From an uncultured Lachnospiraceae bacterium (lineage in GTDB: Bacteria; Bacillota; Clostridia; Lachnospirales; Lachnospiraceae): a stretch of 20,582 nucleotides of DNA. Positions 1 to 6,278 of this stretch are shown piece by piece; within the stretch, counting starts at the first letter, position 1; each line of letters begins with the position of its first letter. Position numbers and translations under genes: made by a program. The stretch is taken from NCBI GenBank assembly GCA_934370915.1, contig CAKRNI010000018.1:1-20582 (forward strand), in the 5' to 3' direction. A model generated the notes under the pieces. It did no database searches. It was not told the origin of the DNA and saw only the letters and a list, made by a program, of their open reading frames with translations.

Positions 1-374
1 TTCGCGTCAAGAGTGATCATCTTCTCGTCCTTCGCAGTAACCTTTACCGGGAACGGCTGTCCGCTCTGGTTTGTAAGATATACCTGCTGTCCGACTTCCA
101 GATCCTCGGAACCCGGGAGATTCGCGATCTCAAGTGTGAGGATCATATTCGGATTCGGCATTCCGTAAGCTTCCTCCGGCATCAGGTGAATCTCCCTGAT
201 CTCACCGACTTCCATATCTGCAACTGCCGCGTCAAATCCCTGAATCATCTGTCCGGCACCGCATACGAACTCCAACGGCTCGCCGCGGTCGTAGGAAGAG
301 TCAAACTGTGTACCGTCGTTAAAAGTACCTCTGTAATGTGTGCGGCATGTTTTTCCAACATTGCGTCCTGTCAT
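1..374 (-). CDS. FKBP/SlyD-type peptidyl-prolyl cis-trans isomerase (partial, 3' end outside window)
   Basis: I translated the minus strand from ATG at 374 and it stays open to the window edge for 124 codons. The start is set by GGAGG nine bases upstream. The protein begins MTGRNVGKTCRTHYRG and continues with DGTQFDSSYDRGEP, VCGAGQMIQGFD and MEVGE, the classic FKBP core. MPEEAYG and a longer segment (VGQQVYL, KVTAKDEK) follow, matching the insert-in-flap (IF) chaperone domain of SlyD. By family knowledge it catalyses cis-trans isomerisation of X-Pro bonds and assists folding in the cytosol. It lacks a signal peptide. The C-terminus, including any metal-binding tail, lies beyond the window. 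It is a housekeeping gene with its own promoter, so it probably marks the edge of the accessory region. Confidence 0.9.
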   Translation of the reverse strand, partial: MTGRNVGKTCRTHYRGTFNDGTQFDSSYDRGEPLEFVCGAGQMIQGFDAAVADMEVGEIREIHLMPEEAYGMPNPNMILTLEIANLPGSEDLEVGQQVYLTNQSGQPFPVKVTAKDEKMITLDA

Positions 375-521
375 CTTTCAGTTCCTCCGATATTCTCTAT
401 TATTTCCTGCACGCCTGCGTTCTATCACGGTCATCGCAGCAAATGTGCAGACCTCATCTGCAAAACCTGCCCATGACCGGCTTTCGCGGATGTTTTATAA
501 CGAATTCATGCATTCTTCATC

Positions 522-550
522 AGTATAACCTCTAACGAGAATATTGGCAA
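522..550 (-). promoter_or_regulatory. Sigma-A promoter of the SlyD-like gene
   Basis: On the minus strand TTGCCA (545-550) is separated by 17 bases from TATACT (522-527). Each hexamer matches the consensus at five of six positions. The predicted start leaves a leader of about 140 bases before the ATG at 374. The leader holds a small GCAGA/TCTGC inverted repeat at 444-458 but no riboswitch fold that I recognise. Confidence 0.6.
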
Positions 551-603
551 CTTATTTCCGCTGCTGTGACCCGATACCGCCGCGCCCCAATATCCCGAAG
601 TGC

Positions 604-891
604 TTATCCGTTCTGCTTTTTATTCCTCTCCTGCTCTTCCTGCTTCTGCCGCTCCTCTTCCAGTCCCGGAGACCATAAAGGCTCGTCACTCTCATCGAAT
701 ACGATCTCCATCACGTCCTCGACACGGCAGTCCAGGATTCTGCATAAAGTTTCCACAGTATGAGTCGAAATATATAAATTTTTCCGCAACCGGTTCAACT
801 GACCGTTGCTGATTCCGTAGGTCTTGATCAGACGATACTGGCTGATGCCTTTTCTCTGCATTGTTTCCCATAATCTTGTATATTTAACCAT
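604..891 (-). CDS. Small XRE/YozG-like helix-turn-helix regulator, copy 1
   Basis: A 95-aa DNA-binding protein starting MVKYTRLWETM with GGGAGG seven bases upstream of the ATG. Residues 15-65 form a Cro/C1-type HTH: KGISQYRLIKTYGISNGQL, then LRKN and STHTVETLCRILDC, and VEDVMEIV closing the domain. The tail (EEERQKQEEQERNKKQNG) is a highly charged extension absent from the two paralogs nearby. Small single-domain proteins of this family are usually transcription regulators or antitoxin-like repressors; the target is unknown. It is divergent from the paralog at 1157, and the shared intergenic region carries direct repeats that are candidate operators. It could also be a decayed prophage or ICE control gene. 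Confidence 0.85.
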   Translation of the reverse strand: MVKYTRLWETMQRKGISQYRLIKTYGISNGQLNRLRKNLYISTHTVETLCRILDCRVEDVMEIVFDESDEPLWSPGLEEERQKQEEQERNKKQNG

Positions 892-994
892 GCTATTTCC
901 TCCCTTGTATCATTAACCGCCATGATTCCCGGAGTCTTCCGGCTCCGGCCTCAAGTCCATATTTGCCGGACAGCGATCTTTTCTCCATTTTTTC

Positions 995-1030
995 ATTTGT
1001 ATTTCCTGTCAAATTTGTATTTCCTGTCAA
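995..1030. repeat. Perfect 18-bp tandem duplication in the divergent HTH promoter region
   Basis: The 18-mer ATTTGTATTTCCTGTCAA occurs twice back to back with no mismatch (995-1012 and 1013-1030). Read on the minus strand each copy starts with TTGACA, a consensus -35 hexamer, followed by GGAAATACAAAT. It lies between two divergently transcribed regulators and could be a duplicated operator or promoter element. Confidence 0.75.
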
Positions 1031-1061
1031 TATTCACAATACCAGACCCGTTTTTCTTTCC

Positions 1062-1087
1062 ATTTCCTTGAATTTCCACAAATTTCC
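1062..1087. promoter_or_regulatory. Three ATTTCC motifs phased at exactly 10 bp
   Basis: ATTTCC occurs at 1062, 1072 and 1082, one DNA helical turn apart, with two further copies inside the tandem duplication at 1001 and 1019. This phasing would put three sites on one face of the helix. Its place between divergent HTH genes suggests a cooperative operator; that role is inferred. Confidence 0.4.
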
Positions 1088-1156
1088 ATCAATATCTTTT
1101 ATTCTCTACTAAGGCAGAACATCTGCTTCATTATATAAGGAAAGGAGGCGTTTCTC

Positions 1157-1375
1157 ATGATCGATTACAGTCCGCTCTGGAACACACTGAGATCAAAAGG
1201 CATCAGCCAGTATCTTCTGGTCCGAAGCTATCATTTCAGCTCCGGTCAGCTTCACCGGATCCGTAAAAACGAACACGTATCCACACATACGCTGGAAGCC
1301 CTGTGCCGGATCTTAAACTGCGGTGTCTCAGACATCGTCCGCGTCTCATTTGATCACAAAGAAAACGAAGCATAA
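1157..1375 (+). CDS. Small XRE/YozG-like helix-turn-helix regulator, copy 2
   Basis: A 72-aa protein on the plus strand, one of only a few plus-strand genes here. The ATG at 1157 follows GGAGG at a spacing of eight bases. The sequence MIDYSPLWNTLRSKGISQY, then FSSGQLHRIRKN and STHTLEALCRILNC, closely matches the genes at 604 and 1421, including the shared HTH and the LCRIL dimer-side helix. The domain fills the whole protein. It is divergent from copy 1 and convergent with copy 3, with a long hairpin in the 45-base gap to copy 3. A regulatory role is inferred from the family; the partner and target are unknown. Confidence 0.85.
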   Translation: MIDYSPLWNTLRSKGISQYLLVRSYHFSSGQLHRIRKNEHVSTHTLEALCRILNCGVSDIVRVSFDHKENEA

Positions 1376-1381
1376 ACGTAT

Positions 1382-1418
1382 CTGGTCTTTATCGGAAATC
1401 CATTCCGGTAAAGACCAG
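1382..1418. terminator. Hairpin between convergent HTH genes, possible bidirectional terminator
   Basis: A 15-bp stem with one G-T type mismatch, CTGGTCTTTATCGGA against TCCGGTAAAGACCAG, with a 7-base loop. It sits seven bases after the stop of the plus-strand gene and two bases beyond the stop of the minus-strand gene. No strong T run follows on either strand, so intrinsic termination is likely but not certain. Confidence 0.55.
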
Positions 1419-1420
1419 TG

Positions 1421-1639
1421 TCAAGGCGACTTATTTTCTTCCTCGAAGGAGACCTCCATCACATCCTCGATCCGGCAGTCCAGAATCCGGCAGAGCGTCT
1501 CCAGCGTATGCGTCGAGACATATGTATTCTTCTTCAAACGGCTCATCTGGCCGGAGCTCAGGCCGAACTCCTTGATCAGTCTGTACTGGCTGATCTTTCT
1601 CTTCTCCATGGTCTCCCACAAGCGATCGTAACTCACCAT
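1421..1639 (-). CDS. Small XRE/YozG-like helix-turn-helix regulator, copy 3
   Basis: The reading frame could open ten codons earlier at 1669, but the ATG at 1639 has GGAGGA four bases upstream and aligns exactly with the start of copy 1 (MVSYDRLWETM versus MVKYTRLWETM). I therefore take 1639 as the start, giving 72 aa. The Cro/C1-type HTH comprises KISQYRLIKEFGLSSGQM, LKKN, STHTLETLCRILDC and IEDVMEVSFEEE. It is closer to copy 1 than to copy 2. A DNA-binding regulator; its target is unknown. Three such paralogs in about 1 kb point to local duplication or serial acquisition. Confidence 0.85.
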   Translation of the reverse strand: MVSYDRLWETMEKRKISQYRLIKEFGLSSGQMSRLKKNTYVSTHTLETLCRILDCRIEDVMEVSFEEENKSP

Positions 1640-1750
1640 TTTATCCTCCGTGCATATCCGCTCATACACCTCTCAGCCCGTAAAAATATCCGCTGATCCG
1701 GCAAATAGTTTCTCTGATGTCTTCTATATAACGCACATTGACACTATTTG

Positions 1751-1775
1751 TATATTGTCCATGTTTGGACTATAT
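1751..1775. promoter_or_regulatory. Imperfect palindrome upstream of HTH copy 3
   Basis: GTCCA (1757-1761) and TGGAC (1766-1770) form an inverted repeat around TGTT, extended by ATAT on both sides with one mismatch. It lies about 110 bases upstream of the start at 1639 in an AT-rich stretch. It could be an operator; no good -35/-10 pair could be assigned next to it. Confidence 0.3.
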
Positions 1776-1860
1776 GTGTTCCACGTTCGGTCATGCCTGT
1801 AGAACACACAGTTCACGGGCTTTTCAGACGGCAGAGTTTCTGAAATTTCATCTCTTCAAA

Positions 1861-2058
1861 TCTACGCTATTCCTATATTACTACCTCTCCGGATACACGC
1901 TATTCTTATATTCTCACCTTGCCTGATCTGCGTAACTCCTATATTCATGCCTTGTCGGATCTGCGCTATTCCTATATTCTCGCCGCGCTGGATTCACGCA
2001 GCTCCTATATTCACGCCTTTCCGAATCTGCGCAGCTCCTATATTTCTACCTTGTCCGT
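1861..2058. repeat. 33-bp tandem repeat array, six copies
   Basis: Six contiguous units of exactly 33 bp start at 1861, 1894, 1927, 1960, 1993 and 2026. The first 20 bases of unit 4 are TCTGCGCTATTCCTATATTC. The TATATT core at unit positions 14-19 is invariant and the flanks vary. There are no spacers, so this is not CRISPR. Minus-strand reading gives an 11-residue periodicity around NIGIAQIR but is broken by stops and has no start. The array occupies most of the gene-free 1640-2236 interval. It could be an iteron-like protein-binding array, a recombination site or a selfish minisatellite. Confidence 0.8.
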
Positions 2059-2072
2059 CGACCATATAAAAG

Positions 2073-2107
2073 AAAAAACGCCGGCCAGCCATTCCTGACT
2101 GACCGGC
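2073..2107 (-). terminator. Rho-independent terminator downstream of the DUF6431 gene
   Basis: On the minus strand GCCGGTCAG and CTGGCCGGC form a 9-bp GC-rich stem with one G-T pair. The stem is followed directly by GTTTTTTCTTTT. This is the first convincing terminator for transcription coming from 2237-2659, and possibly for read-through from the dnd operon. A smaller hairpin (GCAGGC/GCCTGC, 2133-2149) lies just upstream of it. Confidence 0.75.
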
Positions 2108-2236
2108 AATCACAATCACTGATCACACATGCGCAGGCATTCCGCCTGCCGCTTATTCATTTTCCCCTGATTTCCCCTATTTAGTTTTTCCGATCCAATT
2201 TTTCTGGTCTCATTTCCCTTATTTCATTTTTCCCCT

Positions 2237-2659
2237 TCAATTTCCCGCAAATCGGCCGCTATACTTACCTCCGATCCGGCTCGTCTCCTGAGTCGCACCA
2301 TCTTCCTGAAGCAGCATACGCACAAGCCGTGTTTTCTCCTTATTCCAACGATAGATTGTCGACTGCTCCGCGGCACAATTCTGCTCACCATTTATCGTGT
2401 CTATGATCGCTGATCTTGAATAATGCTTATGCGGAACCATGATATCCGGGAATTCCATCTGGACCCGCCCACACCCTCTGCACTTGTAGCGTCTCAGAGC
2501 GAATGTATCCACCGTCCCGTCTGAGGAGATCAACTTTCGTTTCTTACTGTCGCGGGTCTTCAGTTCTCCGCCACAATCCGGACAGTTTGGAGTACTCGAC
2601 GTGATAATATAGTAAATTCCATTCTGTTCCTTAATTGTGTAATCCTTCAACACAATCAT
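2237..2659 (-). CDS. DUF6431-like zinc-ribbon protein
   Basis: The ATG at 2659 is preceded by GGGGGA nine bases upstream; the frame is open further up, but I see no ribosome site there. The product has 140 aa. CPDCG at residues 26-30 and CRGCGR at 60-65 form a four-cysteine zinc ribbon, followed by EFPDIMVPHKHYS and an HTH-like STIYRWNKEK segment. This resembles the DUF6431 family, short proteins common in Clostridia that look like the N-terminus of a transposase. Function is unknown; nucleic-acid binding is inferred. It follows dndA on the same strand after 153 bases with only an A/T stem between, so read-through is possible. A GC-rich terminator follows it. Confidence 0.7.
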   Translation of the reverse strand: MIVLKDYTIKEQNGIYYIITSSTPNCPDCGGELKTRDSKKRKLISSDGTVDTFALRRYKCRGCGRVQMEFPDIMVPHKHYSRSAIIDTINGEQNCAAEQSTIYRWNKEKTRLVRMLLQEDGATQETSRIGGKYSGRFAGN

Positions 2660-2812
2660 ATTTCTTTTCCCCCTATTCGTCATATTCGCAGAACCGGATC
2701 CGACCGCATTCACCTCAAAATCCGGACCTACTAACAAGTTCTACTAATATAAACGTAATAAATTGGAAATTGTGACAGGAAAATGGAAAAAAATTGAAAT
2801 TTTTTTAGATTT

Positions 2813-3964
2813 TTATTGCCATTCTTTCACGATCTCCGTAATATTGCGGAAGATCTCCTCGTCAATTTTCTCTCTTCCCCAACTGATTCTCACTGCGCTT
2901 TCGCTCCGCTTTCTATCAAGTCCCATCGCTGCAAGGACATAACTTGCCTTATAGGATCCTGATGTACACGCAGATCCATTCGATATTGCAGTACCAAACA
3001 TATCCTGAAGCTCTAACATCAGTGCCTCCGAATCGTAGTTCTCAAAGCTTACATTCAGGCAACTCCCAGAAGAATACTCCGGTGCCCCGTTGATCCAATA
3101 ACGAACATTACTCTCCTTCAGAACCCTCCGAAATGTATTAAAATTATCCAGGCAGCCCTCACAGATCTCATTCCGCTCTTTCCAGGCTATCTCCGCCGCC
3201 TTTCCCATACCGGCAATCAAAGCCACCGGAAGCGTTCCCGGACGCATTTCCTGCTCCTGTCCGCCTCCATACATAATTGCCTTCAAACCACAATACTTTT
3301 CCGAGTTATTTTTATTTCTCGCCGCAAGAACTCCGACTCCCTGCGGACCTCCCATCTTGTGGGCCGCAGCCGATAGAAAGTCAAAAGGAATTTTCTGGAT
3401 CTCCTCCGCCATCTTTCCGCAACTCTGTGACGCGTCCATATGAAAAAGGACCGGGCTGTCCTTTAGAATCTCACCGATCTCCTTCACAGGCTGAACTGTC
3501 CCTGTTTCATTGTTCACATGCATTACACTGACAAGCAGCGTGTCCTCCCGCAAGCGGTTCTGGATATCCTCCACACGAATCCTTCCATCCTCTCCCGGTT
3601 TCAGATACTCCACCTCAAAGCCACGTTTCTCAAGGATCTTGCACGGCTCCAGCACGGATTTATGCTCCATCGCCGTCGTGATGATATGCATTTTCCCGGA
3701 CTTTCGTCCTTTTTCCTCCAGACCAAGGATCACCATGTTGTTGCTCTCCGTGGAACCGCTGGTGAAGATCACTTCATGTCTCTGCACCCCCAGCAGAGAT
3801 GCCACATTTTCTCTCGCCTGCTCCACGATCTTATTGGCATCCGAACCAAACTGGTGAGTCCTGCTGCTGGCATTTCCAAAATGATTCCGGTAAACATCGA
3901 TCATCACATCCAGAACCCGCGGATCCACCGGCGTGGACGCATTATAATCCAGGTACATTCCCAT
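2813..3964 (-). CDS. dndA: DndA-like cysteine desulfurase (IscS/NifS family)
   Basis: A 383-aa PLP enzyme that would remove sulfur from L-cysteine, hold it as a persulfide and pass it to DndC for DNA phosphorothioation. YLDYNAS at the N-terminus, TSGSTESNN (68-76) and MEHKSVL (99-105) are typical class V aminotransferase motifs. AAHKMGGPQGVG (200-211) carries the PLP lysine K203. GGGQEQEMRPGT is conserved, and the loop SNGSACTSGS (328-337) has the catalytic cysteine C333. The length is normal. The ATG at 3964 uses a ribosome site inside the end of dndE, two bases after its stop. A dedicated desulfurase last in the order C-D-E-A resembles archaeal DndCDEA rather than the divergent dndA of Streptomyces. 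A housekeeping IscS is the alternative, but operon context makes DndA more likely. Confidence 0.9.
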   Translation of the reverse strand: MGMYLDYNASTPVDPRVLDVMIDVYRNHFGNASSRTHQFGSDANKIVEQARENVASLLGVQRHEVIFTSGSTESNNMVILGLEEKGRKSGKMHIITTAMEHKSVLEPCKILEKRGFEVEYLKPGEDGRIRVEDIQNRLREDTLLVSVMHVNNETGTVQPVKEIGEILKDSPVLFHMDASQSCGKMAEEIQKIPFDFLSAAAHKMGGPQGVGVLAARNKNNSEKYCGLKAIMYGGGQEQEMRPGTLPVALIAGMGKAAEIAWKERNEICEGCLDNFNTFRRVLKESNVRYWINGAPEYSSGSCLNVSFENYDSEALMLELQDMFGTAISNGSACTSGSYKASYVLAAMGLDRKRSESAVRISWGREKIDEEIFRNITEIVKEWQ

Positions 3965-3966
3965 CT

Positions 3967-4356
3967 CTAATTCTCTCCGCCTTTCTTTGCGAGCATCAGA
4001 AGATCTTCCAGTGACAAGATATAATTTGTACTGGAAAGATACGCGATTCCTCTGCTGAGATGCAGGTTAAAATATTTCGCAAGCGTCTCCTCATCTGTTC
4101 CAAGACCATCCCGAATGCAGCGCGCCTTGATTAGCGCTTCATAAATCTTATAATTTTCTCCGCCGAATGTCAGCCATCCGATCTCCACATTACTGTCTTC
4201 TCCCACCGTCACATCAATTGGTATCGATTTTTCCCTTAAAGAGCAGCAAAGCGCCCATCTGCAAAGGATATTCCAGTTCTGGATCCCGGTCTTTCTTTTT
4301 AGGCGCATCAGGCGTTCCTTATCCTGCACAGAGATTCTTATCTGTTTTACAATCAT
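3967..4356 (-). CDS. dndE: DNA sulfur modification protein DndE
   Basis: A 129-aa protein starting MIVKQIRISVQDKERLMRLKRKTGIQ... (start shown in part), with the DndE hallmark RLKRKTGI followed by NWNILCRWALCCSL and a basic N-terminal face. DndE is known to form oligomers that bind nicked DNA and is essential for phosphorothioate modification with DndC and DndD. The usual length is 110-140 aa. GGGAGG at the end of dndD serves as its ribosome site, with five bases between the dndD stop and this ATG. Two bases separate it from dndA, so the four genes are almost certainly co-transcribed. Identification rests on the conserved N-terminal half; the C-terminal half (YFNLHLSRGIAYL) also fits the family. 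Confidence 0.92.
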   Translation of the reverse strand: MIVKQIRISVQDKERLMRLKRKTGIQNWNILCRWALCCSLREKSIPIDVTVGEDSNVEIGWLTFGGENYKIYEALIKARCIRDGLGTDEETLAKYFNLHLSRGIAYLSSTNYILSLEDLLMLAKKGGEN

Positions 4357-4361
4357 CTGTT

Positions 4362-6278
4362 TTACCTCCCAAAATATCCAGGCTGGACCGACGTGCTCAT
4401 CGTCGTCTGATTATACAGAAGCGTATACTCTTTTCCTACATACTTCTTCAGCTGTGCATAATCTTCCAACGTAATCTCCTGATCTGTCGACAGGATAATA
4501 ACCTGATCGCTCGCACATGGGAAATAGTTCTCGATCAAACTTGTTCTGTGTACGGAATCCAGACGAGCAAGCGGAGTATCGATGATCAGAGGGAACTTCG
4601 CCTGGGAACAGATCCCAAGAGCCCAGAGCATCGCAATTACAAGCAGCTGTTTTTCGCCTGCTGAAAATCTGTCACTGTAGATCTTCTCCCCATCTCTTCC
4701 ATAATAGGAAAACGCCAATGTATCATGATCGATCTCGATCCTGCTGAGAAGTCCATCTTTCGCCAACAGCCTCTTAAAGCATTTTGTCATCTCATCCGCC
4801 AGTTCATCAGCCTTTTTCCCCTGAAGGCGTTTTTTATACACATCAAGAATCTCGATCTGCTGCTGCGCATACCGAATGATTCTTGCCGTCTCATCCGCCT
4901 CATCCATTTCCTGGACAACCTGCTGTAAAAGACTCTTTCGGGAACGTTTCACCGTCTCTTCATGTGACATCAGACCTGCAATCTCTTCCGCCAACGTCTC
5001 ACGCTTCTGTCTCACTCTTCCGAGTTCTGCAGAGCTCGCCTTAATCTTTTCATAGATCTCATCGATCTTATCGTCCTCGACCTTAACCTCCAGATAATTA
5101 TCGATCTTATCCTTTCTCTTTTGCAGTTCCTGACTTTCCTGTACCATCTTCTCTGCATCCTCAAGTTCCCGGTCAAGGATCTGCGGCAATTCTGAAAGAT
5201 GTTCTCTGGAGGCCTCATCAAGTTCGTACAGAGGCGCCGCATTGGATATCCGGCTTTTTACTGTACTGTAGAGGTTCTCCATCTGGTCATTCCATGTCTC
5301 TCCAAGTATATCTTTATATAAAACAGGAAACTGTTTTAAAAATACTTGAAGTTCCTTCTGCTCGCTCTCATTTTCGGCATTCCTGCGGACATCATCTAAA
5401 AGTTCTAATACCATTCGGAGCGGCAGACTGGACGCTGCCAGTTCCAGCATCTGCGTCTGATTTGCCTCCATGCCGTTCTGGACTTCCTCGCGCTCCTTCT
5501 GGAACTTCTCCCGGTACTCCTCATAGTATCCGCCAACAGCCGCATGTTCATTTTCAAGATCTGTGATCTCTTTTTTCAGCTGTTCTTCACGCTGTCTGAT
5601 TTCTTCTTCCTCATCGATACGTCTTTGCAGCTTCTTTTCGGCCTGCTCCAGCTCCCGTTCAAGTTTTTCCAGATCTTCCTGATGATGTTTTCCCGTCATC
5701 TTCTTCTGGTTTGTAGACAGAACGACCCCCAAGTCAGCCGTCAGTTGGTCGATCACATCGATTCCCATGAGAGAACGAATGGAAGAGCTGATCTCTCTGA
5801 CATTATCCGACGCTACCAGTTCCGCGATCTTCTCTCCATCAAAAAAGAAAAATGATGCGATCGCCCTCGGAAGGATCTCCTCAACGAAAAGATCCCAGTT
5901 CCCGGACAGAACTTCGTCTTCCACCCTGTTTTTCCACACCTGCGTATTCAGTTTCGGATGTTTCCGGTCGATATTCCAGGAACGGCGCACCACATAGATC
6001 GTCTCCTCCTGTTCCTGCACCCGGAACTGCATTTCGATCATGGCTTCCGGGCTCTCTCCGGTAACATTTCCGATCTTCCTAAGATACGATTCCAGAAGAA
6101 GACCGTTCTCTACACCTCTTCTTCCATATAATGCAAACATTATGGAATCTAACAGCGTTGTTTTTCCCCGTCCATTCATTCCGCCGATCAGAATGATCGG
6201 TCGTTCTGTCTGCAGGTCAAATTCATTTCTATTTACATAAACTCCAATATTCTGGAGAATCACCTTGTCAATTTTCAT
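4362..6278 (-). CDS. dndD: DNA sulfur modification ATPase DndD (SMC/Rad50-like)
   Basis: A 638-aa ATPase. I chose the ATG at 6278 (MKIDKVILQNIGVY), which has AGGA eight bases upstream and overlaps the dndC stop by 11 bases; the frame is open to 6311 but the extra residues are only a basic run read from dndC. Walker A is GGMNGRGKTT (32-41), the ABC signature FSAGEKQ is near 538 and Walker B plus D-loop (PLIIDTPLARLD) near 563-574. The middle (about 190-480) is rich in E/K/Q heptads and predicts a coiled coil, without a CxxC zinc hook. DndD ATPase activity is thought to alter DNA structure during PT insertion by the DndCDE complex. Length and layout are standard. Confidence 0.93.
   Translation of the reverse strand: MKIDKVILQNIGVYVNRNEFDLQTERPIILIGGMNGRGKTTLLDSIMFALYGRRGVENGLLLESYLRKIGNVTGESPEAMIEMQFRVQEQEETIYVVRRSWNIDRKHPKLNTQVWKNRVEDEVLSGNWDLFVEEILPRAIASFFFFDGEKIAELVASDNVREISSSIRSLMGIDVIDQLTADLGVVLSTNQKKMTGKHHQEDLEKLERELEQAEKKLQRRIDEEEEIRQREEQLKKEITDLENEHAAVGGYYEEYREKFQKEREEVQNGMEANQTQMLELAASSLPLRMVLELLDDVRRNAENESEQKELQVFLKQFPVLYKDILGETWNDQMENLYSTVKSRISNAAPLYELDEASREHLSELPQILDRELEDAEKMVQESQELQKRKDKIDNYLEVKVEDDKIDEIYEKIKASSAELGRVRQKRETLAEEIAGLMSHEETVKRSRKSLLQQVVQEMDEADETARIIRYAQQQIEILDVYKKRLQGKKADELADEMTKCFKRLLAKDGLLSRIEIDHDTLAFSYYGRDGEKIYSDRFSAGEKQLLVIAMLWALGICSQAKFPLIIDTPLARLDSVHRTSLIENYFPCASDQVIILSTDQEITLEDYAQLKKYVGKEYTLLYNQTTMSTSVQPGYFGR

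Noticed and set aside
375..521. Riboswitch in the long leader of the SlyD-like gene
   Set aside because: Only short inverted repeats are visible and none of the known riboswitch cores or a terminator/antiterminator pair.
1738..1926. Plus-strand reading frame running into the 33-bp repeats
   Set aside because: It lacks a ribosome site, stops within the second repeat and has low-complexity composition; more likely chance.
1861..2058. Repeat array as CRISPR
   Set aside because: The 33-bp units are contiguous with no unique spacers and vary inside the unit; no cas gene is nearby.
2785..2812. A/T palindrome after dndA as the operon terminator
   Set aside because: The stem consists only of A-T pairs and would be too weak; the GC-rich terminator at 2073-2107 is more convincing.
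3518..3970. 150-codon plus-strand frame inside dndA
   Set aside because: Antisense shadow with His/Leu/Arg-rich composition and no family resemblance.
4167..4664. 165-codon plus-strand frame across dndE and dndD
   Set aside because: Antisense shadow of two firmly identified genes, without start signals.
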